Source of the DNA: an uncultured Pelagibacteraceae bacterium
GTDB taxonomy: Bacteria; Pseudomonadota; Alphaproteobacteria; Pelagibacterales; Pelagibacteraceae
NCBI GenBank assembly: GCA_902614905.1
Contig: CACMMN010000005.1
Location: 1-64,000, forward strand
DNA: 64,000 nt
Direction of reading: 5' to 3'
Below the pieces are notes generated by a model. It made no database searches, was not told where the DNA came from, and was given only the letters and a program-made list of their open reading frames with translations. This document shows, piece after piece, positions 54,422-63,805 of this stretch. Each line of letters begins with the position of its first letter. The stretch's first letter is position 1. Made by a program: the position numbers and the translations under genes.

Positions 54422-55576
54422 ATGAATTTAAAAAATTGTCATAATTTTAGTGATTTTAGAGCTCTGGCGAAAAAAAAATTACCTTCACCAATATTCCACT
54501 ATATAGATGGTGCTGCAGATGATGAGATTACCTATAACAGAAACACATCTGCTTTCAATGATGTAGATCTAGTACCAAATGTACTAAGAGGTGTAGAAAA
54601 TGTGGACTTGTCTACGACTATATTTGGAAAAAAAATTGATTTACCTTTTTATTGTTCCCCAACTGCTTTACAAAGATTATTCCATTATGATGGTGAGCGT
54701 GCGGTAGGAAAAGCAGCTCAAAAGTTTAACACAATGTTCGGTGTATCTGCTTTGGCTACAGTAAGTGTGGAAGAGATATCATCTTTAATTGACACTCCAA
54801 AAATGTTTCAATTTTATTTTCATAAAGACAGAGGTTTAAACGACTCTTGTTTAGAGAGAGCTAAAGCTGCAAATTTCGATGTAATGGCTTTAACCGTAGA
54901 TACCATTACTGGTGGAAACCGTGAAAGAGATTTAAGAACGGGATTTACGTCACCACCTAAACTTACTTTATCGAGTTTGTTTAGTTTTGCCACAAAACCA
55001 ATGTGGGGTATAAATTATCTTACAAAAGGAAAATTCGAGTTACCACATTTACAAGATTTTGTAAAAGAAGGCACAAGTACAAATTCATCAATTGGGAATT
55101 ACTTTTCTACTATGTTAGACCAATCCATGAATTGGAAAGATGCTGAAAAACTATGCTCTAAATGGGGTGGTCATTTTGCACTTAAAGGAGTTATGAGTGT
55201 TGAAGATGCAAAAAAAGCTGTTGATATTGGATGCACAGGAATAATGGTTTCAAATCACGGTGGAAGACAACTTGATGGCTCAAGATCACCATTCGATCAA
55301 CTGGCAGAAATAGTTGACGCTGTAGGAGACAAAATTGACGTTATTTGTGAGGGAGGGTTTCAGAGAGGAACACACATGCTTAAAGCATTATCTTTAGGTG
55401 CTAAAGCTTGCGCTGGAGGAAGATTATATCTTTATGCATTAGCTGCCGCTGGCCAAGCAGGGGTAGAGAGAGCTTTAGGACAATATAAATCTGAATTAGA
55501 AAGAGATATGAAATTAATGGGGTGCACAAAAATAAGTGATTTAAATAGAAATAATCTAAGGTTTAGATATTCATAA
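54422..55576 (+). CDS. FMN-dependent alpha-hydroxy-acid dehydrogenase (L-lactate dehydrogenase LldD-like)
   Basis: A 384 aa TIM-barrel flavoenzyme oxidising L-2-hydroxy acids such as L-lactate. SPIFHYIDGAADDEITYNRN at the N-terminus, PFYCSPTALQRLFHYDGE, MFQFYFHKDRG and the active-site MVSNHGGRQLDGSRSP are clear. Electron acceptor is probably a cytochrome or quinone. It opens a group of four 2-hydroxy/2-oxo acid enzymes leading to the TRAP transporter. Exact substrate is not assigned. Confidence 0.93.
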   Translation: MNLKNCHNFSDFRALAKKKLPSPIFHYIDGAADDEITYNRNTSAFNDVDLVPNVLRGVENVDLSTTIFGKKIDLPFYCSPTALQRLFHYDGERAVGKAAQKFNTMFGVSALATVSVEEISSLIDTPKMFQFYFHKDRGLNDSCLERAKAANFDVMALTVDTITGGNRERDLRTGFTSPPKLTLSSLFSFATKPMWGINYLTKGKFELPHLQDFVKEGTSTNSSIGNYFSTMLDQSMNWKDAEKLCSKWGGHFALKGVMSVEDAKKAVDIGCTGIMVSNHGGRQLDGSRSPFDQLAEIVDAVGDKIDVICEGGFQRGTHMLKALSLGAKACAGGRLYLYALAAAGQAGVERALGQYKSELERDMKLMGCTKISDLNRNNLRFRYS

Positions 55577-55622
55577 ATATGCGTTGAATAGTGTAAAATT
55601 AATTTATAGGATTATAAATACT

Positions 55623-56786
55623 ATGAAGTTGGCAAAAAGTTTAGATAGATTAGGGACAGAGACCGCATTCTCAGTTTTAGCGGAAGCAAAAAAACTAGAG
55701 GCATCAGGTAAACCAATGATACATCTTGGATTAGGTCAACCTGATTTTAAAACTCCAAAACATGTAGTTGATGCTGCAAAAAAGGCTTTAGATGATGGTC
55801 ATCATGGTTATGTTTTATCAAATGGAATTTTAGAATGCAGACAAGCAGTTTCAAGAAAAATAAAAACACTTTACAATCAAGATGTTGATCCAGAAAGAAT
55901 TATCATAATGCCAGGTGGTAAACCGACAATGCACTATGCGATTCAATGTTTTGGTGAACCAGGTGTAGAAATAATTCATCCAACACCAGCTTTTCCTATT
56001 TATGAGTCCATGATTAACTATACTGGATCTACTCCAGTTCCATATGATCTTACTAAAGATAAAGATCTAAAGTTTAATGCAGAGGAAATATTGTCTTTAA
56101 TAACTGACAAAACAAGATTATTAATTTTGATTAACCCTAATAACCCAACAGGAAGTTTTGTAGAAAAATCTGAAATTGATAAACTTGCTAAAGGTTTAGA
56201 GCAACACCCACATGTAACAATTTTAAGTGACGAGATTTATAGTAGACAAATTTTTGATGGCAAAGAGATGCCAACTTTTTTTAATTATCCTAAATTAAGA
56301 GAGAGACTCATTGTATTAGAGGGATGGAGTAAAGCCTATTCTATGACTGGATGGAGATTAGGTTGGAGTTTTTGGCCAGAACATTTAGTGGAACATGTTA
56401 ATAAACTATTAATAAATAGTGTTTCATGTGTAAATGCTGCTGCTCAATATGCTGGCATTGCTGCATTAGATGGCCCAGACGATTCTATACATGAAATGAT
56501 GGAAAAATTTACAGCAAGAAGAGATCTTATTCATAAAGGTTTAAATGATCTGCCAGGTGTGGAATGTAGTTTACCTGGTGGTGCATTTTACGCTTTTCCA
56601 AAAGTAAAGGAGACTGGAATGAATGGAAAAGAATTTTGTAAAAAAGCAATGCACGAAGCTGGTGTTGCAATCGTACCAGGAACAGCATTTGGTCAAACCT
56701 GTCAAGATTATGTGAGATTTAGTTTCGCAGCATCAAGAGATAACATTTCTCAAGCATTAGAAAACATAAAAAAAATGCTTAAGTAA
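55623..56786 (+). CDS. Class I/II PLP-dependent aminotransferase
   Basis: AspAT-superfamily fold-type I enzyme. LGLGQPDFKTPKHV near the N-terminus, NPNNPTGSFVEKSE, SDEIYS and GWSKAYSMTGWRLGW with the PLP-binding Lys237 are seen. I start at the ATG at 55623 because the family begins with a short helix here; an in-frame TTG lies at 55584. Possible substrates are aspartate, alanine or aromatic amino acids. Its neighbours suggest conversion between amino acids and the 2-oxo acids handled by this cluster. Confidence 0.92.
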   Translation: MKLAKSLDRLGTETAFSVLAEAKKLEASGKPMIHLGLGQPDFKTPKHVVDAAKKALDDGHHGYVLSNGILECRQAVSRKIKTLYNQDVDPERIIIMPGGKPTMHYAIQCFGEPGVEIIHPTPAFPIYESMINYTGSTPVPYDLTKDKDLKFNAEEILSLITDKTRLLILINPNNPTGSFVEKSEIDKLAKGLEQHPHVTILSDEIYSRQIFDGKEMPTFFNYPKLRERLIVLEGWSKAYSMTGWRLGWSFWPEHLVEHVNKLLINSVSCVNAAAQYAGIAALDGPDDSIHEMMEKFTARRDLIHKGLNDLPGVECSLPGGAFYAFPKVKETGMNGKEFCKKAMHEAGVAIVPGTAFGQTCQDYVRFSFAASRDNISQALENIKKMLK

Positions 56787-56829
56787 TTTAAGTATTTTTT
56801 TTGTAAGATTTATATAGTATCATCATCAT

Positions 56830-58203
56830 ATGAATAGCGAACTTCAATCAGAATTAAAAAAAATACTAAATTCAAGATTTTCTGAGTCAGAATCCACAAG
56901 ATTAAATTATGCAAGAGGGGAAGACACTTATGATCCAATTTTATCCAAGGCTGTAGTATTTCCAGAGACTAATGAAGAAGTTTCCAAGATATTAAAATTA
57001 TGCAATCAACATAAGATACCTGTTGTTCCGTTTGGAACAGGGACTTCTTTAGAAGGCAATGTTGTTGGGAACGATCAAGGGATTACAATTTCTCTTGAAA
57101 AGATGAATAAAGTTTTAAGTGTAAATGTAGAAGATTTTGATTGTAAAGTTCAGGCATGTGTAACTAGAGAACAATTGAATGATTATTTAAGGGAAGATGG
57201 AGTATTTTTTCCAATCGATCCGGGTGCAAATGCAGCAATAGGTGGAATGGCCTCTACTTCAGCGTCAGGAACAATGGCAGTTAAATATGGAACTATGAAA
57301 ACTGTTATAACCGGATTAACAGTTGTTTTACCAAATGGAGATATAATAAAAACTGGGAGTAGAACGAAAAAAACTTCAGCTGGATATAATTTAACCAATT
57401 TATTTATTGGTTCAGAAGGTACTCTTGGAGTTATAACAGAAATCCAGCTAAGATTGTCACCAATCCCAGAAAGTATTATGAGTGCTGTATGTCACTTTAA
57501 AACTCTAGAGGATGCAGTTAAAACTGCACAAGAGGTAATTCAGTATGGTATTCCAATTGCAAGAATTGAAATGCTTAATAAAGATCAAATGGAAATTAGT
57601 ATAGAATACTCTAAATTAAAAGACGTAGAAGCTACACCGACTTTATTTTTTGAATTCCATGGATCAGAAACTTCTAATAAAGAGTCAATCGATATTGTCG
57701 AAGAAATATCAAAAAATAACAATGGCAGCTCCTTTAAATGGGCAAAAGATTTAACGGAAAGAAATAAGCTATGGAAAGCAAGACATGATGTCTATTATTC
57801 TGTCAAAGCGCAAATAAATAATGGCAGAGTGTATTCAACTGATGTTTGTTTACCAATTTCTAAAATAACGGAATGTGTTAACTTTGCAGATGCTGAGGCT
57901 AAAAAATTTGGTTTAAGAGCCCCAATGGTTGGTCACCTTGGTGATGGTAATTTCCATGTTTTACTACCTTATGATCCAGAAAAAAAAGAGACCTATCAAA
58001 AAATACGAAAATTTAGTGATATTCTTATAGAAAAAACATTGGAATTAGAAGGCACAATTACTGGAGAACATGGAGTTGGGCTTCATAAAAAAGATTACCT
58101 TCTTAAAGAACATGGTGATAATTTACCTGTTATGAAATCTATCAAAAGAACCATTGATCCAAACAATATAATGAATCCTGGTAAAATTTTTGACTTAAAC
58201 TAA
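56830..58203 (+). CDS. FAD-binding oxidase, D-lactate dehydrogenase (cytochrome)-like
   Basis: A 457 aa VAO/PCMH-type flavoprotein. The FAD motif is VPFGTGTSLEGNVVG, followed by FPIDPGANAAIGGMAST and GSEGTLGVITEIQLR. The C-terminal domain has MVGHLGDGNFHVLL and TGEHGVGLHKKDYL with metal-binding His residues. Best fit is D-lactate (or related D-2-hydroxy acid) dehydrogenase rather than GlcD, since no GlcE/GlcF partners are present. With the LldD-like enzyme both enantiomers could be oxidised. Confidence 0.9.
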   Translation: MNSELQSELKKILNSRFSESESTRLNYARGEDTYDPILSKAVVFPETNEEVSKILKLCNQHKIPVVPFGTGTSLEGNVVGNDQGITISLEKMNKVLSVNVEDFDCKVQACVTREQLNDYLREDGVFFPIDPGANAAIGGMASTSASGTMAVKYGTMKTVITGLTVVLPNGDIIKTGSRTKKTSAGYNLTNLFIGSEGTLGVITEIQLRLSPIPESIMSAVCHFKTLEDAVKTAQEVIQYGIPIARIEMLNKDQMEISIEYSKLKDVEATPTLFFEFHGSETSNKESIDIVEEISKNNNGSSFKWAKDLTERNKLWKARHDVYYSVKAQINNGRVYSTDVCLPISKITECVNFADAEAKKFGLRAPMVGHLGDGNFHVLLPYDPEKKETYQKIRKFSDILIEKTLELEGTITGEHGVGLHKKDYLLKEHGDNLPVMKSIKRTIDPNNIMNPGKIFDLN

Positions 58204-58211
58204 TAAGTTGA

Positions 58212-59165
58212 ATGAAAAAAATTTTAATTACCAGAAAACTTCTAAGATCAAATGAGGAAAAAGCCTCAAAGTTGTGGGAGGCTAAACTTAATTTAAATGA
58301 TGAACTTTATTCTCAATCTAAATTAGTGGAATTAAGCCAAGGTTGTGATGGTATATTAACATCGCTAACTGATAAAATGGATGAGGCAACTATCAATAAA
58401 TTACCAGAGAGCATAAAAATTTTATCAAATTTTGCAGTAGGATTTGGTAATATTGATTTAGTAGCTGCTAAAAAAAGAAATATAGCAGTGACAAACACAC
58501 CAGATGTCTTAACAGATGCAACAGCCGAAATAGGAATATTGTTAATTCTAGGAGCTTGCAGAAGAGCAAGTGAAGGTATTCAAGCCGCAAAAGAGTCTAA
58601 TTGGAAATGGTCAGCAGACTATTTAATTGGCAAACAATTAACTGGCTCAAGGTTAGGTATTTTAGGGATGGGACGTATTGGTCAAAAAATTGCTAAGATA
58701 GCAAAGTCGCTTGGAATGATAATACATTATCACAATAGATCTAAATTGAGCTCTGATAAAGAACAAGGGGCTACTTATCATGATAATCTAAAAAGTTTAA
58801 TGGAAGTGTCAGATGTATTATCTGTATGTTGCCCAGCCTCAAAAGAAACAATTAATCTTATAAATAAAGAAACTTTAGAGTATTTACCAAAGGGTGCAGT
58901 AGTAACTAATGTAGCTAGAGGAGATATAGTAGACGATGAAGCTTTACTGGATGCATTAGATAGAAGAAAAGTTTATGCAGCTGGTTTAGATGTTTATAAA
59001 AACGAACCTAATTTAAACCCAGGATATCTTAAACATAAAAGTGTTTTCATACTACCTCATCTTGGAAGTGCCACTAAAGAAACTAGAACAGCCATGGCTA
59101 ATCTTGCTATCGATAACATTGAGGAATTTTTCAAAACGGGTAACTGCAAAAATAAGGTAAATTGA
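58212..59165 (+). CDS. D-2-hydroxyacid dehydrogenase (glyoxylate/hydroxypyruvate reductase-like)
   Basis: NAD(P)-dependent enzyme, 317 aa. ILSNFAVGFGNIDLVAAKKR, the dinucleotide motif LGILGMGRIGQKIA, catalytic Arg in TNVARGDIVDDEAL, Glu in LDVYKNEP and His in FILPHLGSATKETR are all in order. GyaR-like specificity (glyoxylate/hydroxypyruvate) is plausible. It starts 8 nt after the FAD oxidase and is the last gene before the TRAP leader region. Confidence 0.94.
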   Translation: MKKILITRKLLRSNEEKASKLWEAKLNLNDELYSQSKLVELSQGCDGILTSLTDKMDEATINKLPESIKILSNFAVGFGNIDLVAAKKRNIAVTNTPDVLTDATAEIGILLILGACRRASEGIQAAKESNWKWSADYLIGKQLTGSRLGILGMGRIGQKIAKIAKSLGMIIHYHNRSKLSSDKEQGATYHDNLKSLMEVSDVLSVCCPASKETINLINKETLEYLPKGAVVTNVARGDIVDDEALLDALDRRKVYAAGLDVYKNEPNLNPGYLKHKSVFILPHLGSATKETRTAMANLAIDNIEEFFKTGNCKNKVN

Positions 59166-59195
59166 TAAACTTATACTACCAATAGTTGTAAATAA

Positions 59196-59221
59196 TTAAG
59201 TTTAGAACAATTTTAACTTAA
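59196..59221. promoter_or_regulatory. Inverted repeat in the TRAP binding-protein leader
   Basis: Perfect 7 bp arms TTAAGTT (59196-59202) and AACTTAA (59215-59221) are separated by 12 nt, in the 118 nt gap before the dctP gene. It could be an operator or part of the promoter region. Because the arms are almost all A/T, chance occurrence is quite possible. Confidence 0.25.
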
Positions 59222-59271
59222 GACTCCAAGTTCATTTTGTGCTTTAATATTATTAAGTTAATTAACTAATA

Positions 59272-59277
59272 GAGGAG
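59272..59277 (+). promoter_or_regulatory. Strong Shine-Dalgarno of the TRAP binding-protein gene
   Basis: GAGGAG lies 6 nt before the ATG at 59284. Most genes in the window have weak or no Shine-Dalgarno sequence, so this and the one before the symporter small subunit mark highly translated transport genes. Confidence 0.8.
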
Positions 59278-59283
59278 AAATAA

Positions 59284-60438
59284 ATGATTAAAGAAAAAAA
59301 ATCATTGAAGGGAAAAATTCCTTCAAGACGTAAGTTCTTTAAGGCAGCGGCAGCAACTGGTGCAGCAGCAACAGCAGCAGTAGCAATGCCAAACATTGCA
59401 TTCGGAGCTCCACAAACTCTAAAAATGCAAGCTGCATGGCCAAGTGGTGCTAACATCTTTTTTGAAATGGCAGGAGACTATTGCAAAATGGTTAGCGACA
59501 TGTCTGGCGGTTCTTTAAAAATCGATCTTCAACCAGTTGGAGCAGTTGTGAAGACTAGTGAGATCGGTCAAGCGGTAAGTTCAGGTGCTGTAGATATGGG
59601 ACACTGGGTAACTGCTTATTGGTATGGTAAAAATCCAGCAGCATCATTATTTGGTACTGGACCATCATACGGTATGTCATCTCAAGAAGTAATGGGATGG
59701 ATGGAGTACGGTGGCGGAAGAAAACTGTATGAAGAAACACTTGCAAAAGTTGGTTTCGATTACACAGGTGTATTCCACATGCCTATGCCAGCACAACCTT
59801 TTGGTTGGTTTAAAAAGAACGTAACAAAAGTATCTGACGTTAAAGGTATGAAGTACAGAACAGTTGGTCTTGCTACTAACGTTCTTACTGCAATGGGAAT
59901 GGTCGTAAGACAGTTACCAGGTGGTGAAATTCAACCAGCTATGAAAACTGGTTTGATTGAAGCAGCTGAGTTTAACAACCCAACTTCAGACTCTCAGTTT
60001 GGTATGCAAGATGTTTCTAAGCATTATCACTTAGGAAGCTTCCACCAATCTCAAGAGATGTTTGAGATACCAATTAACAATAAAACATTTAATGGTCTGT
60101 CACCAGCTAACCAAGCAATATTGAAAAATGCTGCTTACGCTGCAAACACAGATAACTACTTTAAAGCATTAGTTAGATATTCAGCTGATTTATCTAAATT
60201 AATGAATCAACATAAAGTAAATGTTTACCAAACTTCAGATGAAATTTTAGCTCAACAATTAAAAGGTTGGGATAAAGTTATCGGTGATTTCAATAAGAAA
60301 GATCCTTTCTTTAAGAAAATCGTCGATTCTCAAAAAGCATACGCTAAGAGAGTAATGAAATACTTGCTGATGAATCAGCCTAATTACAAGCTAGCTTATG
60401 AAAATGAGTTTGGACCAATTGCTAAAGTAAAAATATAA
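59284..60438 (+). CDS. TRAP transporter substrate-binding protein, TakP-like (Tat-exported)
   Basis: A 384 aa periplasmic DctP-family receptor. The N-terminus has a twin-arginine motif SRRKFFK (14-20), an Ala-rich hydrophobic stretch and a probable cleavage after AFG near residue 40. VDMGHWVTAYWYGKNPA, LPGGEIQPAMKTGLIEAAEF and the overall pattern resemble the 2-oxo-acid receptor TakP and the 'mannitol/chloroaromatic' TRAP group. Neighbouring lactate-type dehydrogenases support a 2-oxo or 2-hydroxy acid ligand. Codon use is less AT-rich than neighbours. A terminator follows directly. Confidence 0.93.
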   Translation: MIKEKKSLKGKIPSRRKFFKAAAATGAAATAAVAMPNIAFGAPQTLKMQAAWPSGANIFFEMAGDYCKMVSDMSGGSLKIDLQPVGAVVKTSEIGQAVSSGAVDMGHWVTAYWYGKNPAASLFGTGPSYGMSSQEVMGWMEYGGGRKLYEETLAKVGFDYTGVFHMPMPAQPFGWFKKNVTKVSDVKGMKYRTVGLATNVLTAMGMVVRQLPGGEIQPAMKTGLIEAAEFNNPTSDSQFGMQDVSKHYHLGSFHQSQEMFEIPINNKTFNGLSPANQAILKNAAYAANTDNYFKALVRYSADLSKLMNQHKVNVYQTSDEILAQQLKGWDKVIGDFNKKDPFFKKIVDSQKAYAKRVMKYLLMNQPNYKLAYENEFGPIAKVKI

Positions 60439-60459
60439 TCAAGATATAATCTTAATTAA

Positions 60460-60484
60460 GGGGGCCAATGGCCCCCTTTTTTTT
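60460..60484 (+). terminator. Rho-independent terminator between TRAP receptor and membrane subunits
   Basis: A 7 bp GC-only stem (60460-60466 with 60470-60476) with a 3 nt loop is followed by eight T. It sits 22 nt after the receptor gene's stop and 39 nt before dctQ. Partial termination here would give much more receptor than permease, the usual need of TRAP and ABC systems. Confidence 0.93.
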
Positions 60485-60522
60485 GTTTGATTAATAGATA
60501 GAATTTAACGTAAAGTGATATT

Positions 60523-61110
60523 ATGAAATCTTTCATAAAATTTGCTGACACATTAAGCGCATCAATGGGTAAAGCCTTCTCATGGTGCATAGTTATACTT
60601 ATGGGTGGAACATGCTATGAAGTAATAATGGCCTACGCTTTTAACAGCCCTACACTTTGGAATTTTGACTTTAGTTTACAAATGTATGGAGCAATTTTTA
60701 TGATGGCAGGTGCTTATTGTTTGTCAACAGAGGCACATGTTAGAGGAGATGTTATTTACAGACTATTTCCTACAAGAGTTCAGGGCTGGATTGATTTAAT
60801 TTTATATTTTATTTTTTTCTTCCCTGGAATTTTAGCTCTAGTATTTTATGGATATGAATATGCAGCGTTAGCATGGAAAATTAAAGAAACTAGTTGGAAC
60901 AGTCCGGCACAAATACAAATTTATATGGCAAAATCTATAATACCTCTGTCAGGAATTTTATTAACAATCCAAGGAATTAGTGAAGTTTGTAGAGCGATCA
61001 TTTGTATTAAAACAGGTCATTGGCCAGAGAGAATGTCAGCAGGTGCTGAAGAAACCGAAAAAATATTAATGAGAACATCTCAGAAAGACGAAAAAGCTGA
61101 TGTTATTTGA
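60523..61110 (+). CDS. TRAP transporter small permease subunit (DctQ)
   Basis: A 195 aa protein with four membrane segments. FADTLSASMGKAFSWCIVIL at the N-terminus and the MYGAIFMMAGAYCLSTEAHVRGDV signature (landmark CLSTEAHVRGDV) identify DctQ. It pairs with DctM and the binding protein to import the substrate with Na+. It overlaps dctM by 11 nt. Confidence 0.93.
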   Translation: MKSFIKFADTLSASMGKAFSWCIVILMGGTCYEVIMAYAFNSPTLWNFDFSLQMYGAIFMMAGAYCLSTEAHVRGDVIYRLFPTRVQGWIDLILYFIFFFPGILALVFYGYEYAALAWKIKETSWNSPAQIQIYMAKSIIPLSGILLTIQGISEVCRAIICIKTGHWPERMSAGAEETEKILMRTSQKDEKADVI

Positions 61111-62461
61111 ATTAACAAATCCAGAAATTGCAATATTAATGATGAGCTTATTTTTATTTGCAGTTCTGTTAGGTTTTCCAATTGCATTCACTCTACTAGC
61201 TATGGGTGTAGGGTTTGGATATTACGCTTATTTTGATCCAACTAGGATGGATCATCTGCTTGATAATCGGATATTTTCTTTATTAGTCCAAAATACTTAC
61301 ACCATAATGGATAATACAGTTTTAACTGCAGTGCCTTTATTTTTATTTATGGGTTACTTAGTTGAAAGAGCTGGGATAGTAGCAAAATTGTTTTTTGCTA
61401 TAAGACTTGCTTCCCATAGATTGCCAGCCTCAATGGCTGTCGCAGCACTTGTAACATGTGCATTATTTTCTACAGCAACTGGAATTATTGGAGCAGTTGT
61501 AACTTTAATGGGTCTTTTAGCTTGGCCAGCAATGATAAGAGCTGGATATGATAAAAAATTTGCTTCCGGAGTTATATGTTCAGGAGGATGTCTGGGAATT
61601 TTAATACCTCCAAGCATTATGTTAATTGTATATGCAGTAATAGCTCAATTATCCCCACTAAGACTTTTTGCTGCCGCTATATTTCCTGGCTTAATGTTAG
61701 CAGGTCTTTATATTTTATATGTAATTATAAGAGCATATTTCAATCCGTCTTTAGCACCTAAGCCTGCAGCAGAGGAAATTCCGCCAAGGTCAGTAATTTT
61801 AAAAGAGGTTTTAGTTTCTTTTGTTCCATTGTTCTCATTAATAATTTTGGTTTTAGGTACAATTTTAGGAGGACTAGCTACTCCAGCAGAGGCGGCTGCA
61901 GTAGGAGCATTTGGAGCTTTAATTTTATCTTTTTTTTATAAGTCATTAAAATGGAAGAATTTTAAAGAATCTGTTTTTCTAACAGCCAAAACAAGCGCAA
62001 TGATTATGTGGTTATTCGTTGGATCTTGGACATTTGCATCAGTTTTCTCATATTTAGGCGGCCATGAAGTTTTTGAAGAATTTTTTAAATCAATGGATAT
62101 TCAACCTTGGCAATTTTTAGTTATCACACAAATTATAATATTTTTACTTGGTTGGCCACTAGAGTGGACTGAAATTTTAATTATATTTGTCCCAATATTT
62201 TTACCGCTAGTAGAATTTTTTGGAGTAAACCCGTATTTTTTTGCAATGTTAATAGCTTTAAATTTACAAACATCTTTTCTAACTCCACCGATGGCAATGT
62301 CGGCTTATTATTTAAAGGGTGTGCAAAGTAGAAACGTTGAATTAATGCAAATTTTTAGAGGTATAATGCCTTTTCTTGGAATAGTAATATTTGCAATGGT
62401 TTTAATGTACATGTTTCCTGGTATCGCTTTATGGTTACCAGATGTTTTATTCGCAGAATAA
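61100..62461 (+). CDS. TRAP transporter large permease subunit (DctM)
   Basis: A 453 aa integral membrane protein with about 12-13 segments forming the Na+-driven transport domain. Landmarks: FLFMGYLVERAGIVAKLF, CSGGCLGILIPPSIMLIVYA, GLATPAEAAAVGAFGAL and QTSFLTPPMAMSAYYLKG, each a conserved DctM motif. Directly coupled to dctQ (11 nt overlap) and followed after 6 nt by an amidase gene. Confidence 0.96.
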   Translation: MLFELTNPEIAILMMSLFLFAVLLGFPIAFTLLAMGVGFGYYAYFDPTRMDHLLDNRIFSLLVQNTYTIMDNTVLTAVPLFLFMGYLVERAGIVAKLFFAIRLASHRLPASMAVAALVTCALFSTATGIIGAVVTLMGLLAWPAMIRAGYDKKFASGVICSGGCLGILIPPSIMLIVYAVIAQLSPLRLFAAAIFPGLMLAGLYILYVIIRAYFNPSLAPKPAAEEIPPRSVILKEVLVSFVPLFSLIILVLGTILGGLATPAEAAAVGAFGALILSFFYKSLKWKNFKESVFLTAKTSAMIMWLFVGSWTFASVFSYLGGHEVFEEFFKSMDIQPWQFLVITQIIIFLLGWPLEWTEILIIFVPIFLPLVEFFGVNPYFFAMLIALNLQTSFLTPPMAMSAYYLKGVQSRNVELMQIFRGIMPFLGIVIFAMVLMYMFPGIALWLPDVLFAE

Positions 62462-62467
62462 ATTTTA

Positions 62468-63805
62468 ATGTCCAATATATTTCAATTAACTGTCTCTGAA
62501 ATAGCAGAAAAAATAAAAAAATCTGATCTAAACTCTGTTGATTTGTGTAAATCATACATTGAGCAAATAGAAAAATTTGAAAAAGATGTAAAAGCTTGGG
62601 CCTATTTTGATAAAAAACTACTTCTAGAAAAAGCAGAAGAGGCAGACAATCATAGAAGGTCGGGCAAACCCGTAGGCCCTCTCCACGGAATTCCGGTAGC
62701 ACTAAAAGATATAATCGGAACTTATGACATGCCTACAGAGTGTGGAACTATTTTAAGAAAAGGCAAAACAGAATCACAAAATGCAGAGATAGTAGATTTA
62801 CTAAAATCAGCAGGAGCATTAATCATGGGAAAAACTAATACTTCTGAATTAGCTTACCTTGCTCCACCTAAAACAACAAATCCTCACGATTATTCAAGAA
62901 CTCCAGGTGGATCTTCTAGTGGGTCGGCAGCTGTTATAGCTTCTCATATGGCGCCTTTATCAATTGGTTCTCAAACAGGAGGTTCAGTGATTAGACCAGC
63001 GTCTTATTGTGGTGTCGTTGGTTACAAACCGAGTTATGGATTAATTTCACGTAATGGTGTTTTAAGAACTTCATATAATCTTGACCATATAGGAGTTTTT
63101 GGAAGAACCGTAGAGGATGTTGCTTTACTTGCAAAAGTGTTAATCAAAAAAGATTCTTACGATAAAGCGACCATACATTATTCCTCAGAATTTATGTTAG
63201 ACGAGTGTAAAAAAGGACCTATGTTTGATCCAAAGTTTATTTTTTATAAGACAGATAGTTGGAAGAAAGTTGATAAAAAATCTAGAGAGGCATTTGAATA
63301 TTTTATAAAATCTTTTAAAAAAAATATTGAAGTATTTGATACTCCTTCATACTTTAAGGATATAGACAAATACCACAGATTAATACATGAAACTGATTTA
63401 GCTAATAACTTTCAAGTTTATTACAAAAAGTCAAAATCAAAACTTTCAAAGGAAATGCAATCAGCTATTTCAAAAGGTATGAAGCATTCTGCTAAAGAAT
63501 ATTTAGATGCCGTTGACTTTATGGAGAGGAGTTATGAGTCTTATAAAGAGGTATTCGAAGATTATCATGGAGTGTTAAGTCCATGTAGTACTGGTGTAGC
63601 TGATAAAGGTTTAAAAAGTACAGGAAGTGCTGATTTTAATAGAGTATGGTCGTATATGCATACACCAGCAATTTCTCTACCTTTACTTCAAGGAGAAAAT
63701 AATTTACCATTAGGTGTACAATTAGTTGGCGACAGGCATGACGATAACAGATTTTTAGGTGTAGCTAACTGGCTGGAAAAGGAGAGCAAAAAATTTAATG
63801 AATAA
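62468..63805 (+). CDS. Amidase (amidase-signature family)
   Basis: A 445 aa Ser-cisSer-Lys hydrolase. The triad is visible as Lys80 (GIPVALKDI), Ser149 (TPGGSSSGSA) and Ser173 (QTGGSVIRPAS). It resembles GatA, but no gatB or gatC is adjacent and the position after a TRAP transporter suggests a catabolic amide or nitrile-derived substrate. It could instead be an aspartyl/glutamyl-tRNA amidotransferase paralogue; I consider that less likely. It overlaps the next small gene by 8 nt. Confidence 0.92.
   Translation: MSNIFQLTVSEIAEKIKKSDLNSVDLCKSYIEQIEKFEKDVKAWAYFDKKLLLEKAEEADNHRRSGKPVGPLHGIPVALKDIIGTYDMPTECGTILRKGKTESQNAEIVDLLKSAGALIMGKTNTSELAYLAPPKTTNPHDYSRTPGGSSSGSAAVIASHMAPLSIGSQTGGSVIRPASYCGVVGYKPSYGLISRNGVLRTSYNLDHIGVFGRTVEDVALLAKVLIKKDSYDKATIHYSSEFMLDECKKGPMFDPKFIFYKTDSWKKVDKKSREAFEYFIKSFKKNIEVFDTPSYFKDIDKYHRLIHETDLANNFQVYYKKSKSKLSKEMQSAISKGMKHSAKEYLDAVDFMERSYESYKEVFEDYHGVLSPCSTGVADKGLKSTGSADFNRVWSYMHTPAISLPLLQGENNLPLGVQLVGDRHDDNRFLGVANWLEKESKKFNE

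Noticed and set aside
62468..63805. Amidase called as GatA of the tRNA-dependent amidotransferase
   Set aside because: No gatB or gatC beside it and a TRAP transporter context. The amidase-signature triad alone does not distinguish GatA.
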